From positions 1 through 6,462 of the forward strand of contig CAMOGC010000094.1 in assembly GCA_946613955.1 (NCBI GenBank): DNA of 6,462 nt, written 5' to 3'. Both the position numbers and the translations under genes were made by a program. The notes beneath the pieces are model-generated. The model had not been told where the DNA came from and ran no database searches. It saw only the letters and a list, made by a program, of their open reading frames with translations. Every line of letters begins with the position of its first letter. Positions within the stretch are counted from its first letter, which is position 1. The stretch comes from an uncultured Clostridia bacterium. Lineage in GTDB: Bacteria; Bacillota_A; Clostridia; Christensenellales; Aristaeellaceae. Positions 1-6,394 of this stretch are shown in pieces.

Positions 1-433
<433 letters not shown>

Positions 434-473
434 TGGGATTCTCCCTCCTCGTATCGTTTCTGCTCGTTCCGCC

Positions 474-2579
474 TCAGCCCTTGTGGCCGATGATCTTCTC
501 GGCGACGGACTTGGGAACCTCTTCATAATGGTCGAACTGCATGGTAAACATGCCGCGGCCCTGGGTTCTCGAACGAAGGTCGGTCGTATAGCCGAACATC
601 TCGCTCAGCGGGACATAGGCGTGGATAATCTGATCGGTTCCGCGAATCTCGGTACCCTCCACACGGCCGCGGCGGCTGGACACGTTGCCCATCACGTCGC
701 CGAGATACTGGTCGGGAACGATGATTTCCACCTTCATCATGGGCTCCATCAGGCAGGGATCCGCCTTCCGGACGGCTTCCTTGAAGGCCATGCTTGCGGC
801 GATCTTGTAGGCCATTTCGGAGGAGTCCACGTCGTGATAGGATCCGTCGAAGACGTTGGCCTTGAAGTTGACCACCTCGTAGCCCGCGATGGCGCCGGCC
901 TTGGCGGCCTCCTGAATGCCCTGATCGATGGGGCCGATGAATTCCTTGGGAATCACGCCGCCGACGATCCGGCTTTCGAACTCGTAACCCTTTCCGGGCT
1001 CCTGGGGTTCGATCTCGATCCAGCAGTGGCCGTACTGACCGTGGCCGCCGGTCTGCCGGATATAGCGCCCTTCCGCCTTGGCGGATTTCCGAATGGTTTC
1101 CTTATAGGTGACCTGGGGCTTGCCCACGGTCGCTTCCACCTTGAACTCGCGCAGCAGCCGGTCGACGATGATCTCCAGATGGAGCTCGCCCATGCCGGCG
1201 ATAATGGTCTGCCCGGTCTCCTGGTTGGTATAGGTCTTGAAGGTCGGATCCTCTTCCGCCAGCCGCTGCAGGGCGTAGGTCATCTTTTCCTGACCGGCCT
1301 TGGTTTTCGGCTCGATGGCGACTTCGATGACGGGATCCGGGAAGACCATGCTTTCCAGGATGATCTGGTGTTCCTCATCGCAGAGCGTATCGCCGGTGGT
1401 GGTATCCTTGAGACCGACGGCGCCGGCGATCTCGCCGGTATAGATCGTTTCGACCTCTTCCCGGTGGTTCGCGTGCATCAGCATGATGCGGCTCATGCGC
1501 TCCCGCTTCTGCTTGGTGGAATTCATGACATAGTTGCCGGCGCTCAGCGTTCCGGAATAAACCCGGAAGAAGGCCAGCTTGCCGACGAAGGGATCGGCCA
1601 TGATCTTGAAGGCCAGCGCGGAGAAGGGCTCGCTGTCGCTGGGATGGCGTTCCATGTGCTTCTCCGGGTCGTTAGGATCGGTGCCCTGGATCGCCGGAAT
1701 ATCCAGCGGGCTGGGCATATAGTCGATCACGGCGTCCAGCAGGGGCTGAACACCCTTGTTCCGATAGCTTGTTCCGCACAGCACCGGGTTCATCGTGCAG
1801 GCAATCGTGCATTTCCGGATCGCGCCGCGGATTTCCTCCTCGGTCAGCTCGCCGCCTTCGAGATACTTCTCCATCAGGGCGTCATCGGTTTCGGCGACTT
1901 TTTCGATCAGGTTCGCGCGATACTCCTCGGCGATGTCCTTCATCTCGGCGGGGATTTCCTCATCCCGCACATCCTGGCCCAGATCGTCGTAGTAGATCTC
2001 GGCCCGCATGCGCACCAGATCGATGATCCCCCGGAAGGTGTTCTCCGCGCCGATGGGCAGCTGAATCGGAACCGCGTTGGCTCCCAGCCGCTCCTTCATC
2101 ATGTCCACAACCCGGAAGAAGTTCGCGCCGGTAATGTCCATCTTGTTGACATAGGCCATCCGGGGAACGTGATAGGTTTCCGCCTGCTTCCAGACGGTCT
2201 CGCTCTGGGGCTCCACGCCGCCCTTGGCGCAGAAGACGCTGACCGCGCCGTCAAGCACCCGCAGGCTGCGCTCCACCTCGACGGTGAAGTCCACGTGTCC
2301 GGGCGTGTCGATGATGTTGATCCGGTACTGCTTGTTCTTGTTGTTGGGATCATGGGGATCGTGCCAGAAGCAGGTGGTGGCGGCGGAAGTAATGGTGATG
2401 CCGCGCTCCTGTTCCTGGGCCATCCAGTCCATGGTGGCGGTGCCTTCATGGGTCTCGCCGATGCGGTGATTCTTTCCCGTGTAGAAAAGGATGCGCTCGG
2501 TGGTTGTGGTTTTTCCGGCATCGATGTGCGCCATGATGCCGATATTACGTACTCTTTCGAGCGGGTGACTTCTGGGCAT
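474..2579 (-). CDS. fusA: Elongation factor G (translocase GTPase)
   Basis: EF-G catalyses GTP-driven translocation of mRNA and tRNA and, with ribosome recycling factor, splits post-termination ribosomes. The 701-residue product has the usual five-domain length. Motifs, numbered from the chosen ATG, are P-loop AHIDAGKT (17-24), switch [12 protein letters not shown] (59-69), DTPGH (91-95) and NKMD (145-148). Domain II follows, then domain III with [13 protein letters not shown], domain IV with [15 protein letters not shown], and domain V ending EKIIGHKG. The frame can be extended three codons to a TTG at 2588, but that lies only 3 nt from the AAAGGAG. The ATG at 2579 is 12 nt from it and gives the family-typical MPR start, so I prefer the ATG. 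Between switch I and DTPGH there is a polar stretch [13 protein letters not shown], slightly longer than in many relatives. The gene sits 57 nt after rpsG and 40 nt before tuf. Confidence 0.97.
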   Translation of the reverse strand: MPRSHPLERVRNIGIMAHIDAGKTTTTERILFYTGKNHRIGETHEGTATMDWMAQEQERGITITSAATTCFWHDPHDPNNKNKQYRINIIDTPGHVDFTVEVERSLRVLDGAVSVFCAKGGVEPQSETVWKQAETYHVPRMAYVNKMDITGANFFRVVDMMKERLGANAVPIQLPIGAENTFRGIIDLVRMRAEIYYDDLGQDVRDEEIPAEMKDIAEEYRANLIEKVAETDDALMEKYLEGGELTEEEIRGAIRKCTIACTMNPVLCGTSYRNKGVQPLLDAVIDYMPSPLDIPAIQGTDPNDPEKHMERHPSDSEPFSALAFKIMADPFVGKLAFFRVYSGTLSAGNYVMNSTKQKRERMSRIMLMHANHREEVETIYTGEIAGAVGLKDTTTGDTLCDEEHQIILESMVFPDPVIEVAIEPKTKAGQEKMTYALQRLAEEDPTFKTYTNQETGQTIIAGMGELHLEIIVDRLLREFKVEATVGKPQVTYKETIRKSAKAEGRYIRQTGGHGQYGHCWIEIEPQEPGKGYEFESRIVGGVIPKEFIGPIDQGIQEAAKAGAIAGYEVVNFKANVFDGSYHDVDSSEMAYKIAASMAFKEAVRKADPCLMEPMMKVEIIVPDQYLGDVMGNVSSRRGRVEGTEIRGTDQIIHAYVPLSEMFGYTTDLRSRTQGRGMFTMQFDHYEEVPKSVAEKIIGHKG

Positions 2580-2591
2580 TTCGGGCAATTG

Positions 2592-2598
2592 CTCCTTT
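2592..2598 (-). promoter_or_regulatory. fusA ribosome binding site that decides the start
   Basis: On the minus strand AAAGGAG lies 12 nt upstream of the ATG at 2579 and only 3 nt upstream of an in-frame TTG at 2588. A 3-nt spacing is too short for efficient initiation. The ATG is therefore the likelier start although its spacing is on the long side. The family-typical N-terminus MPR supports the same choice. Confidence 0.7.
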
Positions 2599-2636
2599 CA
2601 ATGAAAACCGGCGCAGAAAAGAAAACCCTTCTGTGC

Positions 2637-3107
2637 TTACCAGCGATAATGAGCGAAAGCCTTGTTCGCCTCAGCCATTCGATGCATTTCTTCCTTGCGC
2701 TTGACGGCGGCGCCGGTATTGTTGGCGGCGTCCATCAGTTCGCCGGCCAGGCGCTCGGCCATGGTCTTTTCACCGCGCTTGCGGGCAAAGTCCACGATCC
2801 AGCGCAGCGCCAGGGTCTGGCGGCGTTCCGGACGGATTTCGATAGGCACCTGATAGGTGGCGCCGCCGACGCGGCGGGCCTTGACTTCCAGCTGGGGAGC
2901 AACGTTGTTCAGCGCGCTCTGGAAGACTTCGTTCGCGTCCTTGCCGGTCTTCTCGGCGACGGAGGCAAAGGCGGAATAGCAGACGTTCTGCGCGATGCCG
3001 CGCTTGCCGTCCAGCATGATCTGGTTGATCAGTTTGGTCACCACCGTGGTCCCGTAAACAGGATCCGGCAGCACTTCACGTTTCGGTACAAAACCGCGAC
3101 GGGGCAT
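2637..3107 (-). CDS. rpsG: 30S ribosomal protein S7
   Basis: S7 is a primary 16S rRNA-binding protein that nucleates assembly of the 30S head and lines the E-site and mRNA exit region. The 156-residue product has the standard bacterial length and begins [19 protein letters not shown]. It contains the conserved blocks [16 protein letters not shown] (about 25-40), [24 protein letters not shown] (about 65-88) and [12 protein letters not shown] (92-103), and ends KAFAHYRW. The ATG is preceded by AGGAGG (3115-3120) with 7-nt spacing. In E. coli S7 represses its own operon by binding the rpsL-rpsG spacer; the unusually long spacer upstream here (206 nt) would be the place to look for similar control, but that is inference. 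No anomalies were seen in the protein. Confidence 0.98.
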   Translation of the reverse strand: MPRRGFVPKREVLPDPVYGTTVVTKLINQIMLDGKRGIAQNVCYSAFASVAEKTGKDANEVFQSALNNVAPQLEVKARRVGGATYQVPIEIRPERRQTLALRWIVDFARKRGEKTMAERLAGELMDAANNTGAAVKRKEEMHRMAEANKAFAHYRW

Positions 3108-3313
3108 AGGTTTCCCTCCTCAATTCATTTCCTGACAGTAAGTTGTCCGTTTCCTCTCTCCGATCGGTTTCGTGTCAGCATCACGAAATCCCGGGCCCGT
3201 TCAGGCCGGCCGGCCGGGCGTTTTTCTCCGCCTTGCGGGGGTCCCTGTTCCGAAGGACCGCCGGAAGCCGGAAACGCTTATCGGCCGCGCGGAGCTGCGG
3301 CGGAAACACGCTC
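3108..3313 (-). other. Long structured spacer between rpsL and rpsG
   Basis: This 206-nt spacer contains no convincing gene. It is very GC-rich in its rpsL-proximal part. Minus-strand features are a perfect 7-bp hairpin TTTCGTG/CACGAAA with a 7-nt loop (3168-3188), a short GGTCC/GGACC stem, and a GC palindrome built on GGCCGGCC near 3205-3220. Two head-to-tail copies of GCCGGAA stand on the plus strand at 3260-3273. None is followed by a U-run, so they are not typical terminators. The rpsG ribosome binding site is at its downstream end. A regulatory leader for S7 is possible but unproven. Confidence 0.5.
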
Positions 3314-3688
3314 TTACTTCTTCGGGCGCTTTGCGCCGTACAGGGACCGAGCCTGCATCCGCTTGGCCACACCGGCGGTATCCAGAGCACCGCGGATGAT
3401 GTGATAACGAACGCCGGGCAGATCCCGCACACGGCCGCCGCGGATCAGCACAACGCTATGCTCCTGCAGGTTGTGGCCGATTCCGGGGATGTAGCAGGTA
3501 CCCTCGATGGAGTTCGTCAGGCGGATTCTCGCGATCTTCCGCAGGGCGGAGTTGGGCTTCTTGGGGGTCTGAGTCTTTACGCTCAGGCACACACCGCGCT
3601 TCTGCGGGCAGCCCTGCAGAATAGGAGCGGTGGACTTTTTGGTGGCCCGTTCACGACCCTTGCGGACAAGCTGATTAATAGTGGGCAT
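3314..3688 (-). CDS. rpsL: 30S ribosomal protein S12
   Basis: S12 lies at the decoding centre of the 30S subunit and affects accuracy and streptomycin sensitivity. The 124-residue product aligns without gaps to E. coli S12 as recalled: [13 protein letters not shown] at the start, CPQKRGVC (27-34), [11 protein letters not shown] (41-51), [17 protein letters not shown] (71-87) and [15 protein letters not shown] after it, ending YGAKRPKK. Lys43 of the PKKPNSA loop is present. Position 88, normally lysine in GGRVKDLPG, is arginine here (codon CGG). Asp89, the residue modified by RimO in E. coli, is conserved. The frame opens further upstream to 3748, but the ATG at 3688 has an ideal AGGAGGTG (3694-3701) and gives the family N-terminus. 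It lies 65 nt downstream of the L7Ae-like gene. Confidence 0.98.
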   Translation of the reverse strand: MPTINQLVRKGRERATKKSTAPILQGCPQKRGVCLSVKTQTPKKPNSALRKIARIRLTNSIEGTCYIPGIGHNLQEHSVVLIRGGRVRDLPGVRYHIIRGALDTAGVAKRMQARSLYGAKRPKK

Positions 3689-3693
3689 TCGAG

Positions 3694-3701
3694 CACCTCC
3701 T
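3694..3701 (-). promoter_or_regulatory. rpsL ribosome binding site
   Basis: AGGAGGTG on the minus strand is an eight-base match to the anti-Shine-Dalgarno sequence and lies 5 nt before the ATG at 3688. It rules out the longer open frame beginning at 3748. Confidence 0.9.
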
Positions 3702-3714
3702 GAAAAATATCCCA

Positions 3715-3739
3715 AAGATCCCGCAACCCTCAGGATCTT
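3715..3739 (-). other. Hairpin in the L7Ae-rpsL spacer
   Basis: A perfect 7-bp inverted repeat AAGATCC/GGATCTT with an 11-nt loop lies just after the L7Ae-like stop codon. On the minus strand it is followed, after 7 nt, by a run of five T residues that directly abuts the rpsL ribosome binding site. It could be a weak attenuator, an mRNA-processing or stabilising structure, or chance. The gap between stem and T-run and the A/T-rich stem make it a poor terminator. Confidence 0.35.
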
Positions 3740-3753
3740 AAAGGGCAAATGAG

Positions 3754-3996
3754 TTATCGGAGCACGGCGGCGGCCGCGGCGGCAACATCCACCCCGCTGA
3801 CCATGCCCAGCTCCTTCATCGTCGCCACGCGCACGCAGGGAACCCCCGCCTCTTCGGCGGCGCGAACCACCATCTGGAAAATGAACGTGTCGGCGTCGTT
3901 GGCGACATAGACGCGGGCGGCTTTCCCGGCCTTCAGCGCGCGGGTCACCTGTTTCGCTCCGACCACTCTCGCGGCCCCGGACCTCAGCATCTCCAT
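3754..3996 (-). CDS. YbxF-type ribosomal L7Ae-family RNA-binding protein
   Basis: The 80-residue product resembles the Bacillus YbxF/L7Ae-like protein encoded at the same place before rpsL in many Firmicutes. Members of the family bind kink-turn RNA; their exact role in bacteria is poorly settled, so the functional statement is from family knowledge. The family core is visible: [20 protein letters not shown] (about 13-32), NDAD (33-36), the helix [11 protein letters not shown] (43-53), and the C-terminal [20 protein letters not shown] (60-79). The glycine and lysine of GAKQ and the turn around NDAD are the usual RNA-contact region. The ATG at 3996 has AAGGAGGTT (4003-4011) upstream. The frame remains open to 4365, but the extra sequence is non-conserved and includes the ribosome binding site. 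It is the first gene after the str promoter, so probably first in the operon. Confidence 0.9.
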   Translation of the reverse strand: MEMLRSGAARVVGAKQVTRALKAGKAARVYVANDADTFIFQMVVRAAEEAGVPCVRVATMKELGMVSGVDVAAAAAAVLR

Positions 3997-4002
3997 CGCT
4001 CC

Positions 4003-4011
4003 AACCTCCTT
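4003..4011 (-). promoter_or_regulatory. Ribosome binding site of the L7Ae-like gene
   Basis: AAGGAGGTT on the minus strand ends about 7-8 nt before the ATG at 3996. A second in-frame ATG at 3990 is less well spaced. The site fixes the start and dismisses the long upstream extension of the frame. Confidence 0.85.
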
Positions 4012-4027
4012 CCAGATTCCCAAAAGG

Positions 4028-4063
4028 CGCGCCTTCACAGGCGCATTCCTCCGGGGAGCATGC
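4028..4063 (-). other. Competing hairpins in the str operon leader
   Basis: In the roughly 73-nt leader between the predicted transcription start and the L7Ae-like gene there are two overlapping inverted repeats. One is GCGCC/GGCGC with a 6-nt loop (4029-4044). The other is GCAT/ATGC enclosing CTC/GAG (4043-4063). They share bases 4043-4044 and so cannot both form fully. Four U residues follow the first hairpin after a short gap. Whether they regulate anything is unknown. Confidence 0.3.
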
Positions 4064-4075
4064 GGCAACCTCGTA

Positions 4076-4104
4076 ATATTATCATCCACGCCCTTGATTG
4101 TCAA
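4076..4104 (-). promoter_or_regulatory. Sigma-A type promoter of the str operon
   Basis: On the minus strand a perfect TTGACA (-35, 4104-4099) is followed by a 17-nt spacer and TAATAT (-10, 4081-4076). A TG lies one base before the -10, giving an extended -10. AAAATTTT just upstream of the -35 (4116-4123) resembles an UP element. The expected transcript start is near 4069. This promoter would let the L7Ae-rpsL-rpsG-fusA-tuf operon be transcribed independently of rpoBC. Confidence 0.8.
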
Positions 4105-4195
4105 CGGTTTGGGTAAAATTTTCCGCGCTGTTTTTTCCTGTTCCTTCAGCCGGAAGGCCGCCGCTTCCCGTTTCGACCCCTCCCCGGCGTCCTGG

Positions 4196-4214
4196 TTCCG
4201 GCCCCCGGCCGGAA
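4196..4214. repeat. Perfect inverted repeat, operator-like
   Basis: TTCCGGCC, then CCC, then GGCCGGAA form a 19-bp palindrome centred about 60 bp upstream of the glgA -35 and about 100 bp upstream of the str -35. It is followed on the plus strand by A residues, not T, and on the minus strand by mixed sequence, so it is not a terminator. Its half-site TTCCGGC is repeated nearby, which would suit a protein-binding site. No regulator can be named. Confidence 0.4.
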
Positions 4215-4263
4215 AAACACGGCGTCCGCCTGTTTTCGGGGCGGCGCGAAGGTCTTTTTTCGA

Positions 4264-4292
4264 TTGACATCTTCCGGCAAATGCGCTAAAGT
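4264..4292 (+). promoter_or_regulatory. Sigma-A type promoter of glgA
   Basis: A perfect TTGACA (4264-4269), a 17-nt spacer and TAAAGT (4287-4292, four of six consensus) form a good housekeeping promoter. A T-rich stretch (4256-4260) lies just upstream. Transcription would start near 4299, giving an untranslated leader of about 110 nt. The spacer contains one copy of the TTCCGGC heptamer. Confidence 0.75.
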
Positions 4293-4395
4293 GAAGAAAA
4301 CGAGGCCGGTTATTCTTGCCCGGGGCGCGAAGGCGGCATGCGGGGCCTGTTTCCCTGTCCGCCACCGGGGATTAAGCGGCTGGCCTTTCCAGTTC

Positions 4396-4402
4396 AAAGG
4401 AG
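4396..4402 (+). promoter_or_regulatory. glgA ribosome binding site
   Basis: AAAGGAG lies 8 nt before the ATG at 4411. It selects this start over upstream in-frame alternatives, which would extend into the promoter and have no family similarity. Confidence 0.88.
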
Positions 4403-4410
4403 CTTTATCC

Positions 4411-6237
4411 ATGAAAATCCTGTTTGTTACCAGCGAATGCGCTCCCTTCAGCAAATCCGGCGGCCTGGCCGACGTGGCCTTTTCCCTTCCCCCCGCCCTG
4501 CAGGCGGCCGGGGACGAGGCGGCGATCATTACGCCCCTGTATCAGTGCGTCCGGCAGCGTTTTGACGGAAAGCTGAAGAAAATGGCCGACTGCGACATCC
4601 GGCACGGGGAAACCGTTTATCCCATGGGCCTGTGGAAGGGCGACCGCGCCGGGGTGCCGGTCTGGTTTGTGGAATACGATCCCTTCTTCGACCGGCCCCG
4701 CCTCTACGGCTATGACGACGACAAGCTCCGCTTCGCCGTCTTCAGCCGGGCGGTCATCGAAATGCTGCCCGAGATGGGCCCCCTTCCCCAGATTCTGCAC
4801 TGCAACGACTGGGAAACCGCCCTGACGGTCGTCTATCTCAAGAATGACCAGGTGACCCGGCCGGAGCTGAAAAACATCCGTTCCGTTTTTACCATTCATA
4901 ATATCGCCTACCAGGGCCAGTTCAGCGCCTGGGAGCTCCAGACCACCTTCGCCCTGCCGGAGGGGTGGTATGACGGCGGTTTGGGGTATGAGTATCAGGG
5001 GCGGCACGATGTCAATCTGATGAAGGGCGCCATGATGATGGCCGACGCGGTCACGACCGTTTCGCCCAATTACGCCCGGGAGCTCCATCGCGCCAAATAC
5101 GGCATGGGGCTGGAGGGCGTGGCCAATCTGGTGGCCAACAAGCTCAGCGGCATCCTCAACGGCATCGACATGGATCATTACGATCCCCGGCTGGACCGGC
5201 GCCTCCCCGCCGCCTTCGACCGGGACCACATGGAGGGCAAGGCCCGCTGCAAGGAGGCCATCCAGGAGCGCTTCGGCCTGAACCGGCAGCCCCGCTTTCC
5301 CCTCTTCTGCTCCGTCGCCCGCCTGGTGGAGCAAAAGGGCATCGAGCTGATCCGGGATCTGCTGCCCCGGCTGATGGATCTGGGCGTCCAGGTCATCATC
5401 TACGGCCAGGGGGACGATTCCTACGTCGGCTATTTCAACGAATGCGTCCGCCGCTGGCCGGGCCAGTTCGGCTTCTCCAGCGATTATTCCGAGGACGTGG
5501 CCGCCCAGGTGTTCGCCGGGTCCGATTTCTATCTGATGCCCTCCCGCTTCGAGCCCTGCGGCCTGAGCCAGATGATGGCCATGCGGTATGGGACCATTCC
5601 GATCGTCCATGAAACCGGCGGCCTGAAGGACTCCGTCCGGGCCTACAGCGAGTTTGACGGCATCGGCGACGGCTTCTCCTTCCTGGAATACCATTCCGAC
5701 GCCCTGATGCTGGCCATCATGAACGCCCTGCGGGTTTATTTCTGCGACGAGGAAACCTTCGCGCTGCTGCGGCGCCGCTGCATGGAAAAGGATTTCTCCT
5801 GGGACCGCAGCGCCCAGCAGTATCAGCGGATCTACGCCCGCATCGCCGTCGGGAACGAGGTGGTGCAGATCCCCTACCGGGACGCCTATCTCCGCCTGAA
5901 GGACGCCTACGTCGCCCTGGAGAAGGAGAACCGGGCCTATGCCTCCGAAATCTTCGGCCCGAAGTATCACCGGGTGATCCAGGTGCATATGACGACCCAG
6001 ACCGACGGCTTCTTCTTCATGGTTTTCGACCGGGACGGGGACAACGCCTCCTTCCAGATCGAGCCCTTTACCTTCCATGACGCCGACGCCTTCGTCTCCG
6101 CCAGCTTTGACCATCTGATGGCCATGGCCCAGGGAAAAACCACCTTCGACAAGCTGTATCTCAGCGGCCTGCTGCGGGTGAAGGGAAACCTGGCCAAGGG
6201 CGCCGAGATGCGGGTGCTGCTGGGCCGCAGAAGCTGA
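4411..6237 (+). CDS. glgA: Glycogen synthase (GT5) fused to a C-terminal SCP2-like domain
   Basis: The first ~475 of 608 residues are a bacterial glycogen synthase, which extends alpha-1,4-glucan from ADP-glucose in the cytoplasm. The start is MKILFVTSECAPFSKSGGLADV, where Lys15 of KSGGL binds the sugar nucleotide. Further motifs are HCNDWETAL (130-138), TIHNIAYQG (161-169, His163), GILNGID (247-253), SVARLVEQKG (301-310, Arg304 and Lys309), and PSRFEPCGL (377-385) with catalytic Glu381. TGGLKDSV follows at 402-409, so both Rossmann domains are complete and probably active. Family members usually end near 475-490 residues. Here a helical linker (about 485-515) leads to a domain at about 519-608 with strands, then FHDADAFVSASFDHLMAMAQGK, then LSGLLRVKGNLAKG, which resembles SCP2 sterol-carrier domains. 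That assignment is by pattern and less certain than GlgA. The gene is monocistronic here, opposite to its neighbours, with no other glg gene in view. Confidence 0.93.
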   Translation: MKILFVTSECAPFSKSGGLADVAFSLPPALQAAGDEAAIITPLYQCVRQRFDGKLKKMADCDIRHGETVYPMGLWKGDRAGVPVWFVEYDPFFDRPRLYGYDDDKLRFAVFSRAVIEMLPEMGPLPQILHCNDWETALTVVYLKNDQVTRPELKNIRSVFTIHNIAYQGQFSAWELQTTFALPEGWYDGGLGYEYQGRHDVNLMKGAMMMADAVTTVSPNYARELHRAKYGMGLEGVANLVANKLSGILNGIDMDHYDPRLDRRLPAAFDRDHMEGKARCKEAIQERFGLNRQPRFPLFCSVARLVEQKGIELIRDLLPRLMDLGVQVIIYGQGDDSYVGYFNECVRRWPGQFGFSSDYSEDVAAQVFAGSDFYLMPSRFEPCGLSQMMAMRYGTIPIVHETGGLKDSVRAYSEFDGIGDGFSFLEYHSDALMLAIMNALRVYFCDEETFALLRRRCMEKDFSWDRSAQQYQRIYARIAVGNEVVQIPYRDAYLRLKDAYVALEKENRAYASEIFGPKYHRVIQVHMTTQTDGFFFMVFDRDGDNASFQIEPFTFHDADAFVSASFDHLMAMAQGKTTFDKLYLSGLLRVKGNLAKGAEMRVLLGRRS

Positions 6238-6349
6238 TTTCCGCGCGGCGGGGCCTCGGGCTTCCTCCTTTTGCCGGTGCCCCCAGCGGCGTCACGGCTG
6301 CCGGGAAAGCGCCCGGCGCGGCGCCGGAGTGAGCGCGTAATTTATCAAT
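6238..6349. other. GC-rich spacer downstream of glgA
   Basis: These 112 bp between the glgA stop and the shared terminator contain no gene. A palindrome CCGGCGC-G-GCGCCGG occurs at 6313-6327; it has no adjoining T-run, and its function, if any, is unknown. Confidence 0.5.
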
Positions 6350-6389
6350 AACAGCGGCTTCCCGAAACCGGGAAGCCGCTGTTTTGTTT
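6350..6389 (+). terminator. Bidirectional rho-independent terminator between glgA and rpoC
   Basis: A perfect inverted repeat AACAGCGGCTTCCC / GGGAAGCCGCTGTT (6350-6363 and 6370-6383) plus one closing G-C pair gives a 15-bp stem with an AAAC loop. On the plus strand it runs into TTTTGTTT, a strong terminator for glgA. On the minus strand it lies 11 nt beyond the rpoC stop and is followed by ATTGATAAATT, a weaker tail, so it probably also ends rpoBC transcripts. Confidence 0.92.
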
Positions 6390-6394
6390 GGGAA

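Larger units (their letters stand above)
3997..4410. other. Divergent intergenic control region
   Basis: This 414-bp region separates the minus-strand str operon from plus-strand glgA and shows no convincing gene of its own. It holds two divergent sigma-A type promoters (4076-4104 minus and 4264-4292 plus), two leaders and both ribosome binding sites. A perfect 8-bp inverted repeat TTCCGGCC/GGCCGGAA with a CCC loop is at 4196-4214. The heptamer TTCCGGC or its complement occurs at 4149-4155, 4196-4202, 4208-4214 and 4272-4278, the last inside the glgA promoter spacer. T-rich patches precede the glgA -35. Confidence 0.7.

Noticed and set aside
3715..3739. Hairpin before rpsL as a true terminator
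   Set aside because: The T-run is 7 nt away from the stem and abuts the ribosome binding site; termination here would cut off the rest of an essential operon.
4028..4045. A kink-turn in the L7Ae-like leader, suggested by CC-UGU-GA
   Set aside because: The bulged strand fits, but the opposite strand lacks the needed GA pair and there is no room for a second stem.
4196..4214. The 8-bp palindrome as a rho-independent terminator
   Set aside because: There is no T-run after the stem on either strand; plus-strand sequence continues with A residues.
3997..4365. N-terminal extension of the L7Ae-like protein to 203 residues
   Set aside because: The extra 123 codons cover the ribosome binding site, the leader and the promoter, and have no family similarity; relatives are about 80 residues long.
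4264..4410. N-terminal extension of GlgA to 657 residues from a TTG
   Set aside because: That TTG is the promoter -35 itself, and the MKILFVTSE start with a good ribosome binding site is at 4411.
4405..6114. A 569-codon open frame on the minus strand inside glgA
   Set aside because: It is the mirror of a clear glycogen synthase gene and its translation is Gly/Val/His/Leu-rich with no family motif.
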